This document shows, in pieces, positions 8,834 to 18,271 of a DNA stretch of 30,963 nucleotides (its first letter is position 1; each line of letters begins with the position of its first letter). The DNA comes from CAUPWF01 sp964369425 (lineage in GTDB: Bacteria > Bacillota > Clostridia > Lachnospirales > Lachnospiraceae), in assembly GCA_964369425.1 (NCBI GenBank), contig CAYJGW010000031.1:1-30963 (forward strand). The letters are read 5' to 3'. The position numbers were made by a program, and so were the translations under genes. The notes under the pieces were generated by a model. That model searched no databases. It was given only the letters and a program-made list of their open reading frames with translations, and had not been told where the DNA came from.

Positions 8834-10711
8834 CTATTTGACATAATACTCCATTATCAAAATTAACTGTTCCATATCACTGTCTTCTTTTCCTGTTTCT
8901 TTATAATCTTTCAAACAATCTTGATATACAAACTTTAAATCATCTAATACCGAATCACTGCTATTTGTGCTTCTTCCCAAATCCAAATAGTTGTAGCACT
9001 GCCACATCTTGATTTTATAGTCTGCTTGATACATCCTTTCCATGTTTTCAAACAGTTCATTGCTTCTTCTATAATCTTTCCCTATCCGATATGCCAAACC
9101 TAAATTCACTTGATCTTCATATGAAGGATGCAACATTGATCCTAATCTCTCATAACTAGAAATTGCAATTTCTAAGTACTTTTGCGCACTATCTTCCCCT
9201 TCTTGCTGAGCGTACGCATCAATGCTCACTTCACCGCACTTTCTGAGCAAATCTCTTTCATCTGTACTTCTTGACAATTCACTCAATATCTCTGACGCAT
9301 TTGGATATTGTTCTTGTTCTATATAAATATTCGCTTGCAACAGTGTCGCTTCTTTTTGAACTTTACTATTTGTTGATGAATTTAATTCATCCAATAGTGC
9401 TAAAGCTTCATCATATTTTTTACTTTCCGCTAATATTTCAGCTTCAATCAATATACTCACTTGCGAATCCCAATTTTCATGTTCATTCATTAAGCTATCT
9501 GCCTCTATGATTCGTCCAGACCGAATAAGCGCAATTAGATAATCTTGCAAGTACTCTTCCTCTTCTTTCTGAATCTTATATGCCTTTTCAAAATAGATAC
9601 TAGCAGTACTGTAATCTTGTTCCCTGAAATAACTATTTCCTATCTCTCTCAGTACTATTGCTTCTTTTTCTTGGTTTCTTTCTAAATATTTTTGGTTTGC
9701 ACGCTCATTCAGCATCGAAACCCCATTTGAGACTATAGTCTCTTCTTCATAACTTTGTACCGCTTGAACAAAGTTATTATAATCAACTATCCAACTATCT
9801 TTACTCTTTTCAAATGAATAATAATAAATTCCTAGTCCAATTCCACCTATACTTAATATTAAAATCGCATACATAGAAATTCGTAGTAACAACTTTACTC
9901 TGTACTGCGGACTTTTTCTCCTAATGTTTGATAAATGCTTTAAAACAATCTTCGTATTTTCACATCGTTTGTTTAAATCAAATATCATCATTTCATCAAT
10001 CAAACTTGTCAGCCCAATACTATATGGTATTTGCATTTGCGCACATGGAATCACCTTGTGTTGACTACTTGGCATCTGACCTGTCATAAGTGTATAAAAA
10101 CTTGCTCCAAGACTAAATATATCCATTTGACTGTTTAATATTATTTCATCTCTAAATCCACTTCTTCGATTTTTCATTTTCTGAAATTGCTCTGGTGCTG
10201 CGTAATTAACGCTACATCCTTTGATATCAAACTCTGATTCTCCATCGAGCGAAATATTAAAATCAATTAGATATGCATTGCTCTGATTATCTATCATAAT
10301 ATTTCCTGGCTTTATATCACTATGCAATATCATAGGCGTACGTGAATGAAGATATTCCAACACTTCTGTCAATTGTGTTAACCACCTAAGAATGGTTTCT
10401 TCTTCAACTTGATACCCTGCCTTTACATACTCTTCTAAATCATGCCCTTTTATATATTCCATAACAGTATATACTTTCGAGCCCTCTTGGATAAAATCGT
10501 AAACTTGAGGCAGGTAGCTATGATGTAGTTTTTTTAGTATATCCACTTCCCATCTAGTCTCGATACTCCCTACCATATTTTCTTTTACCTTCTTAACAAC
10601 AACTGGTTTTCCCAAGCGCAGGTGATTTGCTAAGTATACAACCCCGACCCCTCCTTGACCTATTTCTTTGACTATTTGATAGGTATTTCCTATAACATCC
10701 CCCGTTCTCAT
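8834..10711 (-). CDS. Membrane Ser/Thr protein kinase with TPR-like ectodomain, EssB-like layout
   Basis: Residues 1-265 form a Hanks-type kinase. They include GQGGVGVVY (P-loop), VVVKKV (Lys40), a helix-C Glu (E55), HSDIKPGN (catalytic Asp132, Asn137) and APE at 172-174. The metal-binding DFG is D-F-N (150-152) and HRD is HSD. One membrane segment spans about 274-296. Residues 300-625 form repeated helical pairs of TPR type (NSYFREQDYSTASIYFEKAY). Kinase inside, single TM, helical domain outside is the layout of EssB/YukC, a T7SSb core subunit with a dead kinase fold. This protein may fill the EssB place. It begins just after a terminator hairpin with a GGAGGG ribosome site. Activity is plausible but the DFN change leaves it uncertain. 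Confidence 0.85.
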   Translation of the reverse strand: MRTGDVIGNTYQIVKEIGQGGVGVVYLANHLRLGKPVVVKKVKENMVGSIETRWEVDILKKLHHSYLPQVYDFIQEGSKVYTVMEYIKGHDLEEYVKAGYQVEEETILRWLTQLTEVLEYLHSRTPMILHSDIKPGNIMIDNQSNAYLIDFNISLDGESEFDIKGCSVNYAAPEQFQKMKNRRSGFRDEIILNSQMDIFSLGASFYTLMTGQMPSSQHKVIPCAQMQIPYSIGLTSLIDEMMIFDLNKRCENTKIVLKHLSNIRRKSPQYRVKLLLRISMYAILILSIGGIGLGIYYYSFEKSKDSWIVDYNNFVQAVQSYEEETIVSNGVSMLNERANQKYLERNQEKEAIVLREIGNSYFREQDYSTASIYFEKAYKIQKEEEEYLQDYLIALIRSGRIIEADSLMNEHENWDSQVSILIEAEILAESKKYDEALALLDELNSSTNSKVQKEATLLQANIYIEQEQYPNASEILSELSRSTDERDLLRKCGEVSIDAYAQQEGEDSAQKYLEIAISSYERLGSMLHPSYEDQVNLGLAYRIGKDYRRSNELFENMERMYQADYKIKMWQCYNYLDLGRSTNSSDSVLDDLKFVYQDCLKDYKETGKEDSDMEQLILIMEYYVK

Positions 10712-10738
10712 ATTTCATCCCTCCAATTAAAAGAACAA

Positions 10739-10769
10739 GGGTTGTCCAAATTCAACACTCAGACAACCC
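10739..10769 (-). terminator. Intrinsic terminator between the surface-protein operon and the kinase-EssC operon
   Basis: GGGTTGTC (10739-10746) pairs perfectly with GACAACCC (10762-10769). On the minus strand the hairpin is followed by TTGTTCTTTT, the expected U-rich tail. It lies 20 bases after the stop of the giant surface protein and just before the ribosome site of the kinase gene. There is little room for a promoter after it, so downstream genes depend on read-through or on a promoter inside the preceding gene. Confidence 0.8.
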
Positions 10770-10789
10770 CTTCCTCTAATTTCTATATC

Positions 10790-13700
10790 TTATTGTCTTT
10801 TGCGCTTACGTATAACTGCAAAATATAATACTGTGCAAAGTACGAGTACTCCTAAAATACTTCCTACTAATAATGGTGTATTACTGTAGTATTGTACAAA
10901 TAAATTTGATGTTACTAGTACGCTCATCGGACTACTTTCCGCTTCATTTCCAGCCATATCTGTAGCAATTACTTTAACATTTTGGAACGCATTATTACTG
11001 CTAATCGTGTAGCTAACTTCTCCGTTGCTGTCAACTAATTCCTCGCTTGTATAACTACCGTCTTCAGCAAGTGTTCCATCAATATAGATATCCATATTGT
11101 TAATCGCTAGGTTATCCTGTGCAACAACTGTTATTTCTCTTGAATCTTCATTGTATTGTGCTGCATCTTCAATCCCTGAAACGACTAACGTAGGTGCTGT
11201 TTTATCAATTGCAAATTCAACATCCATCTTTTTGACTTTATTATTAGATTCATTTGTTGCCTTATCTGTTGATTCGACTGTGACAACATAGTTTCCTTCA
11301 GTCTCAAAATTCTCTTTTGCAATTGTATATACATATTCACTCCACTGTGCTGCCGTTGCACCATTTCTTACTGTATAATCCCGATCTTTTTCTAAAGTTA
11401 CGCTTTCTCCATCTCTACCATAGCTCACTGCAGATTCTTCCAAAATATCCACATTAACTTCTCTTACAACAACATCTCTCTCTTCGTTTGCGTAATAATT
11501 GTCAAGTAATGTTTTTGTCTCTTCCCCAACAATTTCATAAGTAGAACCAAATCGATTTACTGAAAATTTAACTGTTTTTTCATCTGTATTTCCTGCTCTA
11601 TCGTAAGCTGTCGCAGTCAATGTATAGATGTCATCTATTTCTTGCTCTTTTTCAAAATCAGCAAATTGGAATTCTTGACCGTTTGTAATTGTAACTGGTT
11701 CTACATCTACCTCCACATTTCCGCGGTTTGAACCCTCTAATGTTAATGTTACTTTTTCTCCATTATAGTTCACATCAGAGAAATTTACTGTTGGAGCTAC
11801 CACTCCATTATTTGCTGACAAGTCTACGATATCTAAGATTTCGACTGTTGGCTTTGTTAAATCAACTGTAAACTCTTCTTGCGTATAATCTGTCGCTTGA
11901 TTAGTTGCTAAATCAATGCATGAAATATCAAATGTATAATCTGCCTCACTTGTGTAAGATACAGTTGCTGTATTATTGTCTCCACTTTGTGACCACCCTC
12001 CGATACTTGGAGCCGAAACTCCTTGTCCTTGAAGTTGTGCTGTAATTGTTGCTTCTACATCTGATGCACTAAAGTTATGTTCGTTAATTGTAATCGTTGC
12101 TGTTCTTGTTTGGTTATAATACCCTGGCTCTGATGCGTTGTTGTTATTGTACGACACGTTAATCTCTGGCAAAGTCTTATCAACTGTAAACTCATCTACT
12201 TGTGTATAGTTTGAATCGTTTCCTGCCTTGTCTGTCGTATTCATCGTCATTGTGTAATCGCCTTCTGCTGCAAATGATACTGTGCAGGTATTAATGTCCG
12301 AATCAGAACCACCATTACCACCAATTGACCAACCACTGATTGATGGTTGTGTACCGTCAGTATTTGTAATATTAAACCTTACTGCATTCGGATCAAAGTT
12401 ACGTTCTGTTACTGTTACAGTGGCAGTTCTTGTGTCTTTGTAGTACTTCTCATTTGCAGGAGAGTTGTTATCGTATGTAATTTGTACAGTCGGTGCTGTG
12501 ATATCAATGCTCAGTTGCTTCTCCTCTGTAACTGTATTTCCTGCGTTATCTGTTGCTGTTACACGAATCACTACATTATTGCTGTTATTCTCGGTAGCAA
12601 CAACTGTTCCGCTTCCTTCAAGGTTTTCTACCCTTTTTGAGGCTGGCTCTAATGATTCATTGTAATCACCGCTTTGTGTTTCTTCACCATCTTTTTCAAT
12701 CACGTATGACACCGACTTTAATCCTGCATAGCTTTCGTTAACTGTCGGATCTGATACTTGAATTGTAAATGGTACATTCTGGTTGTATATCTGCTGTGCT
12801 GGCTCTGGTAGATTAATTGTAATCTTTGGAACATCAGGTGCTACATTATCTACTACGATACCTGTTTCATTATTGATATAAGTTAAGTTTCCAGCTTTAT
12901 CAAGAATTCTTTGATATACTACCACTTGTTCATTTGGATTGATTTTAATGTTAAATGCTTGTGAACCTGCATTCCAAACACTTTCACTTAAGTTATCTAA
13001 GTCTACTGCTGTTAAGCCCGTAAAGCTATTTCTGCTCTCTTCATGTGGATAATACTTGTAGTATGAAGTAGCTACAACTCCTGCTGTATAGTCCGCACTT
13101 GTCATATCTACAGTTACAGTACTTTGTTCGAAGATTCCAAATGTAATTGTATGAAATAGTTCTGTCCATATTGTGTCATATCCACTTGCTTTCATCGTTC
13201 CTGTAGGTACTACATCATCATAAGTAAATTGTTGTGGCATTGTAACTGCTGTAGTTTTTTCTTCTAACTTATTTCCAGCTAAATCAGTGTAGTCAAAGTC
13301 TAATGTGTAGTTTGCTACCACATCAAAGTCAAGAGTTATCTCATATGTATTGCTCTTTTCTATTGCTGTATTCCAATTTTTTCTGTCATTTGCTTGTGTA
13401 TTGAGATCGTTTGCAATAGTTGGATTTTCATCCGGTACTGGTTTTCCCTCTGCATCCTTTTTAACAACTTTGTCTGCTGCAATACCAAACTTCATCTGCG
13501 TACTCATTCCTGCTATCCCAGACTGACCAAAACTATCTGTTAAGCCGAAATTATCTTCTGTTATCTGAATTTTGGCGCGAATTGCATCTTGTTTATATTG
13601 TTTTCCATTTAAGATATCCTCTGTAATATCTTCTCCTGTAACCTTATTCAAATATCGTATAGAACTTACCTCTGGAGCCGTTCTATCTATAGTAAATTCT

Positions 13701-16700
13701 TCAATATGCGTAGCTGCATGATTGCCAGCTTTATCTGTTGTGTTAATTGTAACTTTATAATCTCCTTCTTCTATGAAGTCAATTACACAAGTACTCACTG
13801 CTTCATCAGATAGCCCTTCTGTATTTACCTTCCAGCTTGGTACAACTGGCTCACCACCCTGTAAGTTTTCAATGATTACCTTTGTATTATCCTGATCGAA
13901 GTGTCTCTCCTTGACAGTTATCGTTGCTTGTACCGCTTCATCATTGAAATACTTTGTATTTAGCTTTTCTTTGTCGTAAGAAATTCCTGTAATCACAGGT
14001 GCCACATCATCATACGAGAATTCTGTCGGTACTCCTTTTATCTGACGCCCTCCTAAGTCTGCATATGTAAAGTCCAATGTATAATTTGCAATTTGGTCAA
14101 ATCTCAATTCCATTGTGTAGGTATTATCTGTTCCTTCTTGCTTTTTCCAATTCTCTCTTGCCTCTGCATATGTGTTTAGTGTTTCAAAAATCGGATCTTC
14201 TACAGAACCAGTCTCACTAATCTTGAAATCTATTTGAGACGAATCATCTTCTGAAGGACCATCTCCGAATTTTGTTTCGTCTTTACTAAAATTCACATCT
14301 GTTAATGTAAACTCAGCCAATATTGCCGTTGAAAAATATTGTTGCTTGATATCTGCAATTTCAGTTTTCACTTCTTTACCCTGATCATCTTCTTCAATCG
14401 CAAAGTACTTTACTCCAATTTTTGGATCTGTACTGTCAACAACAAAGTCTAAGGCAGCTTCTGTTCCTTCTTTATATTGAACATCAGCTAGTTCTGTTAT
14501 GATACCAGTTTTATCAACGAACCCAATATTTTCCACCTTGTAGATACCATCACCCTGGGTCATATAGCTTGCATTATACTTGTTTTCTTCTGTTGAATCC
14601 TTTTCCCATTTCAAATCACTTAAATTAATTGTGTCTGTAACTGGATCTCCTACTTTAATCATTCCTTTAACATAACTTGAATCAAATTTTCCTTCTGTAT
14701 TTAAATGAACATGTTGTTCTGTAATGCTAAGTTCTAATGTTCTTCCATCTTTGAAGTATTTTTCATTTAACACAGAATTGTTAACATATCCTAACACCAC
14801 ATTTGATTTTTTAGTATCTAAATAAAGTTCACCTGCTTCATGTGTAGCACTAATATTTCCAACTCTATCGCAGAGTGTTGCTGTTATCTTTATTGGAAGC
14901 GATTCTTCAAATGTTCCCGCTGGGAATATACTCGCAGTTAGCTTTTTCGAGATAGATAAGTCCTTACTCATCTCGGCGATTGTAAATTTTTTATCTGTCT
15001 GGTACATTATGTCTTCGGCTTTTAATGCTTCTAATGTTGTGTATTCTTTATTTCCACTTGCAACCGAAACATATTTTGACACTTTATTGCTTCCATTTTC
15101 AAAGTCTAACTGTAGATATCCAAGACCTGCACTTCCTACTTCATCCTTTACTTCTATTGTATAGTTAATCTCTTCCTCTGCCAATGTGGATTCAGGTATT
15201 ATGCTCACTGTCGGTGGTTCCATGTCAACCACAATACCATTAGATGCATAAATAGTGGTATTTCCTACCTTATCTGCCACCTTTACAAGGACTACGCTAT
15301 AATCATCCTTTGCTTCTATACTTGCTGCGCTTGTTCCTGCTAGTGCTGTCCACGTTAGTGCCTCTTGAGTTTTCGCTTTTACCTTATCTGATGTAATTTG
15401 AGTATCTGCTGTAATCCCTTCCCAAACATAGTAACTTCTAGTTTCTACCCCTGAACCATTTCCATCTACAACATCTGATACACCAATTGAATATGTTGAC
15501 TGTTTACTGAAATAACCAAATGTTATATTTCTTATTCCAGCTTCAATCTCAGCTGATCCTTCATTCCAATCTGTAAATGTCATAGTAGGTGCCTTCGCAT
15601 CCACGTAAATAACTTGTAATTCTTCACTAATGTTAGATTTAACTTTTGTATCCGTATCTACAAGTTGTATCTTCCCGCTTATAATTCTATCTTCAGGACT
15701 ATTAGCTATTTCTATTCCAGTAGTTGTAGCATTTGTGTCATTTCCATCAGTTATAAGATGTACTTCATTATACTTATCTGCCAAATCCCCTGTAGGCGTC
15801 AATTTTATTGTTCCTGTTGCCCCGGCTGCAACTCCCACATAAAGCAAGCCATCCTCACCGTTTATGACAGTAGCATTGGTTTCAGTATGTGCTAATTTTT
15901 CTAGAATTTCGTTATCAATTTGAGGTTTGATTTCTCCTCCAATCACCTTTATTCCACCACGGTTTATAATACGATAGTCAGATGCTGTTTTCCCAGAAGG
16001 AAAAACAAGTTCGATAGGGTCGTCAGCTGATAATGTTAACTCTCTGTCTCCTACCTTATCGTCATCATATTGAGCATTGAATTTTGCAGTTAATGTTTTT
16101 TCGCCACCTACTGTAAATACTCCAGTAATTAGCTTATTACTAGTTCCATCTGCAACTTTTACTAGATCGCTCCAATCTACATCCGTAGTTGTATCTACAT
16201 CAATTACTTCATATGTATTGATTTTATAATCACTAATGATATTTGAAGCATAACCTAGTGAGTCGTTCTTCAGTTGTATAGATATAAGTATTTCTTGACT
16301 AATTACAAATGCCTGCATATCAATTCCTGTATTTGTGGCATCTATTGCAGTACCATTAATTGCCACTTCTACGTTACCGTAATATGACTCCATCTCGCTA
16401 GGAACATCAATCTTTAACTTCTCTTCACTTCCAGCCTTTCCGTACAGCTTTCCATCAATAATTTCCCAACTACTTTCTTCTGGAATTCCAGCCTTAATCA
16501 TTTCTAAAATATTATCATTTGTAATCTTAGGAAGTATCGTTCCACCTACTGGTATACTGTAATCACTATAATTTCTGAATGTATAATCTTGGCTTCTCTT
16601 ACCCACAGCTGTAGTCGTTACCGTCTCTGGAACATCGTTGATTTTCAACTCTTTTGATGTACCTACACTTGTAGTATTAAATGTTGCCTCAAATTCTGCT

Positions 16701-17401
16701 GTTACGCTACCTCCAACAACTGTAAATAAACCTTTCACCTTCTTATTAACGGTTCCATCTTCTACTTTTATCAAGTCGCTCCAATTTATTGTGGTTCTTA
16801 CATCAATTACTTCGCGCACAACTACTGGATACGCTATTTCACGTGTGTCTCCTGAGGGATTTGTGACAGTTACTGTAATCGTTGTTTTTCCTGATTTAAC
16901 TGCTTTTACTATCCCTGTATCAGAAGTTACTGTAGCAGTTTCACTATCACCCGAAACAAATGCTCCAATTTCTTCTCCAAATTCTAACTCTGGCTTTATT
17001 ATGGTCTTGTTTTCATCAACACCTACTGTTGTCCTATCGTCCGTCAAATCGATATACAATGTATCTACTGCTCTAGGTGTTGCAAAGCTTGCTATCTGCA
17101 TCCCACCAATTCCATCTATTGCCATTTCGGCTTTTTCATCCTTAGCAAATTCTTCTTGATTCCCTTCTACCTTGGGTTCTCCTGTTTTTGATTCCTCTAC
17201 TTTTGGCTCTTCTGTCTTTGGTTCTTCTGTCTTTGGTTCTTCTGTCTTTGGCTCTTCTGCTTTTGGCTCTTGCGTTTCAGTTTTAGCTACTTCGCTTGTA
17301 TCTGCTGCTACTACTCCCACATTCGGCAATATATTCATTGACGTCAGCGCCGCTATCATTCCCCATGCTAAGACTTTATACCTTAGTTGTCTCTTTTTCA
17401 T
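10790..17401 (-). CDS. Giant membrane-anchored surface protein with tandem Ig-like repeats
   Basis: The 2203-residue protein starts with a signal peptide (MKKRQLRYKV...GVVAA, probable cleavage after residue 33). Seven five-residue EPKTE-type repeats follow at 45-79. A Big2-like segment near 150-195 reads ATVTSDTGIVKAVKSGKTTITV. The rest is a long run of Ig-like repeats of about 100 residues, with recurring signatures of the type TVTVTERNFD...TDKAGN...FTVDKT.P. Residues 2175-2197 form a membrane helix followed by RKRKRQ; there is no LPxTG motif, so the anchor is the helix, not sortase. The AAGGGGAAAGGT ribosome site supports the start, which overlaps the preceding gene by 26 bases. The protein is long enough to span the wall; a role as adhesin, or as conduit like YueB/EsaA, is inferred only. 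Confidence 0.87.
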   Translation of the reverse strand: MKKRQLRYKVLAWGMIAALTSMNILPNVGVVAADTSEVAKTETQEPKAEEPKTEEPKTEEPKTEEPKVEESKTGEPKVEGNQEEFAKDEKAEMAIDGIGGMQIASFATPRAVDTLYIDLTDDRTTVGVDENKTIIKPELEFGEEIGAFVSGDSETATVTSDTGIVKAVKSGKTTITVTVTNPSGDTREIAYPVVVREVIDVRTTINWSDLIKVEDGTVNKKVKGLFTVVGGSVTAEFEATFNTTSVGTSKELKINDVPETVTTTAVGKRSQDYTFRNYSDYSIPVGGTILPKITNDNILEMIKAGIPEESSWEIIDGKLYGKAGSEEKLKIDVPSEMESYYGNVEVAINGTAIDATNTGIDMQAFVISQEILISIQLKNDSLGYASNIISDYKINTYEVIDVDTTTDVDWSDLVKVADGTSNKLITGVFTVGGEKTLTAKFNAQYDDDKVGDRELTLSADDPIELVFPSGKTASDYRIINRGGIKVIGGEIKPQIDNEILEKLAHTETNATVINGEDGLLYVGVAAGATGTIKLTPTGDLADKYNEVHLITDGNDTNATTTGIEIANSPEDRIISGKIQLVDTDTKVKSNISEELQVIYVDAKAPTMTFTDWNEGSAEIEAGIRNITFGYFSKQSTYSIGVSDVVDGNGSGVETRSYYVWEGITADTQITSDKVKAKTQEALTWTALAGTSAASIEAKDDYSVVLVKVADKVGNTTIYASNGIVVDMEPPTVSIIPESTLAEEEINYTIEVKDEVGSAGLGYLQLDFENGSNKVSKYVSVASGNKEYTTLEALKAEDIMYQTDKKFTIAEMSKDLSISKKLTASIFPAGTFEESLPIKITATLCDRVGNISATHEAGELYLDTKKSNVVLGYVNNSVLNEKYFKDGRTLELSITEQHVHLNTEGKFDSSYVKGMIKVGDPVTDTINLSDLKWEKDSTEENKYNASYMTQGDGIYKVENIGFVDKTGIITELADVQYKEGTEAALDFVVDSTDPKIGVKYFAIEEDDQGKEVKTEIADIKQQYFSTAILAEFTLTDVNFSKDETKFGDGPSEDDSSQIDFKISETGSVEDPIFETLNTYAEARENWKKQEGTDNTYTMELRFDQIANYTLDFTYADLGGRQIKGVPTEFSYDDVAPVITGISYDKEKLNTKYFNDEAVQATITVKERHFDQDNTKVIIENLQGGEPVVPSWKVNTEGLSDEAVSTCVIDFIEEGDYKVTINTTDKAGNHAATHIEEFTIDRTAPEVSSIRYLNKVTGEDITEDILNGKQYKQDAIRAKIQITEDNFGLTDSFGQSGIAGMSTQMKFGIAADKVVKKDAEGKPVPDENPTIANDLNTQANDRKNWNTAIEKSNTYEITLDFDVVANYTLDFDYTDLAGNKLEEKTTAVTMPQQFTYDDVVPTGTMKASGYDTIWTELFHTITFGIFEQSTVTVDMTSADYTAGVVATSYYKYYPHEESRNSFTGLTAVDLDNLSESVWNAGSQAFNIKINPNEQVVVYQRILDKAGNLTYINNETGIVVDNVAPDVPKITINLPEPAQQIYNQNVPFTIQVSDPTVNESYAGLKSVSYVIEKDGEETQSGDYNESLEPASKRVENLEGSGTVVATENNSNNVVIRVTATDNAGNTVTEEKQLSIDITAPTVQITYDNNSPANEKYYKDTRTATVTVTERNFDPNAVRFNITNTDGTQPSISGWSIGGNGGSDSDINTCTVSFAAEGDYTMTMNTTDKAGNDSNYTQVDEFTVDKTLPEINVSYNNNNASEPGYYNQTRTATITINEHNFSASDVEATITAQLQGQGVSAPSIGGWSQSGDNNTATVSYTSEADYTFDISCIDLATNQATDYTQEEFTVDLTKPTVEILDIVDLSANNGVVAPTVNFSDVNYNGEKVTLTLEGSNRGNVEVDVEPVTITNGQEFQFADFEKEQEIDDIYTLTATAYDRAGNTDEKTVKFSVNRFGSTYEIVGEETKTLLDNYYANEERDVVVREVNVDILEESAVSYGRDGESVTLEKDRDYTVRNGATAAQWSEYVYTIAKENFETEGNYVVTVESTDKATNESNNKVKKMDVEFAIDKTAPTLVVSGIEDAAQYNEDSREITVVAQDNLAINNMDIYIDGTLAEDGSYTSEELVDSNGEVSYTISSNNAFQNVKVIATDMAGNEAESSPMSVLVTSNLFVQYYSNTPLLVGSILGVLVLCTVLYFAVIRKRKRQ
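17165..17269 (-). repeat. Seven tandem 15-bp repeats encoding EPKTE-type pentapeptides
   Basis: The 15-bp unit encodes E-P-K-[TAV]-E with a few substitutions (ESKTG in the sixth copy). The middle copies are almost identical in DNA, so copy number may vary by slippage. The unit length is a multiple of three, so changes would keep frame and only lengthen or shorten the charged stalk just after the signal peptide. Confidence 0.85.
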
Positions 17402-17846
17402 ACCTTTCCCCTTTCTCTATTTTTTTCCTTGGTTTATGAAAATGTCTATATGAATTTGTTCTGAGCAAATAAGCCGAATAAAGGCTTAGTACTACTATAA
17501 ACAACAAACCGCTCTCTACCATATCCCAGTCCCTTTCCATTCTGGAGGCGATAATGCTAGCTACTAACGTAATTACTCCTACGATAAAAGCTATCAAACT
17601 TTCTTCACTACTTTTTATTCTTTCAATTAATTGTTCACTCTTTTTTTCTTTTAATTCGCCTTTTTTCTTCAGTTCTTTTTCAATTACGATTTGTATAACC
17701 GTCCCTACTAAAAGACCGCCCCAGAAGATACTTCCTCCTACTATTGGATTAAAGTCTTCTACTAATGTAGTAAGTGCTACTCCGCTTGAAACTATCCAGG
17801 CAATACTGTTGACTATGAAGAGTATATACATTTTTTTATCTGTCAC
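17376..17846 (-). CDS. Small polytopic membrane protein, unknown function
   Basis: The 156-residue protein has about four hydrophobic segments: 6-26, 34-54, 84-104 and 112-130. A Lys/Glu-rich loop of about 25 residues lies between the second and third, and a basic C-terminal tail follows the last. The start is GTG in a GTGA overlap with the stop of the upstream gene (17843-17846), preceded by GAAGAGG, so translation is coupled. Its end overlaps the giant surface protein gene by 26 bases. I do not recognise the family. Its place between the kinase block and the surface protein makes it a candidate membrane part of the secretion machine. Confidence 0.75.
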   Translation of the reverse strand: MTDKKMYILFIVNSIAWIVSSGVALTTLVEDFNPIVGGSIFWGGLLVGTVIQIVIEKELKKKGELKEKKSEQLIERIKSSEESLIAFIVGVITLVASIIASRMERDWDMVESGLLFIVVLSLYSAYLLRTNSYRHFHKPRKKIEKGERYEKETTKV

Positions 17847-18271
17847 TCTATTACCTCTTCCGTATGTATATACGCTTCTGTTTTTCTAACAACAAAATTC
17901 CCTCTCATACTCTGTGAAAGCATTGTTGTTTCTGGGGCAAAGTTATTAGCTTCTTGCTTTTCGCTTGTATACATCGCAACTTCTTCTCGCGGAATTTTCT
18001 CAGTTTCTGGTAGTGCAATTCTCTCATTTGGCACTAATGCAGATGGTGTATGCATCAGCACTTCCTGTCTGAGTTGACCGGTTTTTTCATTTACTTCTTT
18101 CAGCTTTTCAATTGTTTTACGCTCTGTTCTTCCTGTCTTCGCATTAAATATCCCTCGAATGTCGAACATAAAAAAGAAAAATACAGTTAGTAAGAATAGT
18201 AGAATCGTCACCACAAGACAGGTGTAAAAACCGGTTTGATATATGTTAATCAGTTGTTCCGTCTGTTCCAT
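17843..18271 (-). CDS. Single-pass membrane protein with a cytoplasmic ETTMLS motif
   Basis: The 142-residue protein has one membrane segment at about 13-37 and a long polar cytoplasmic tail. The tail includes a helical stretch (TIEKLKEVNEKTGQLRQEVL) and, at residues 113-119, P-E-T-T-M-L-S. A very similar G-E-T-T-L-L-S motif precedes the FHA domain of the protease gene in the same operon. ETT-type threonines are known ligands of FHA domains after phosphorylation in the GarA/OdhI family. The start overlaps the kinase gene by 26 bases, so the two are probably translated together. I do not recognise a family; a role as kinase substrate and FHA docking site is inferred from the motif. Confidence 0.75.
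   Translation of the reverse strand: MEQTEQLINIYQTGFYTCLVVTILLFLLTVFFFFMFDIRGIFNAKTGRTERKTIEKLKEVNEKTGQLRQEVLMHTPSALVPNERIALPETEKIPREEVAMYTSEKQEANNFAPETTMLSQSMRGNFVVRKTEAYIHTEEVIE

Noticed and set aside
10790..10920. Sortase LPxTG anchor at the end of the giant surface protein
   Set aside because: No LPxTG-like motif precedes the C-terminal helix, so it is called a TM anchor.
16638..17453. Plus-strand ORFs with FGSSVFGS-type repeats and a 173-residue ORF
   Set aside because: They are the reverse frames of the EPKTE repeats and Ig-like regions of the giant surface protein.
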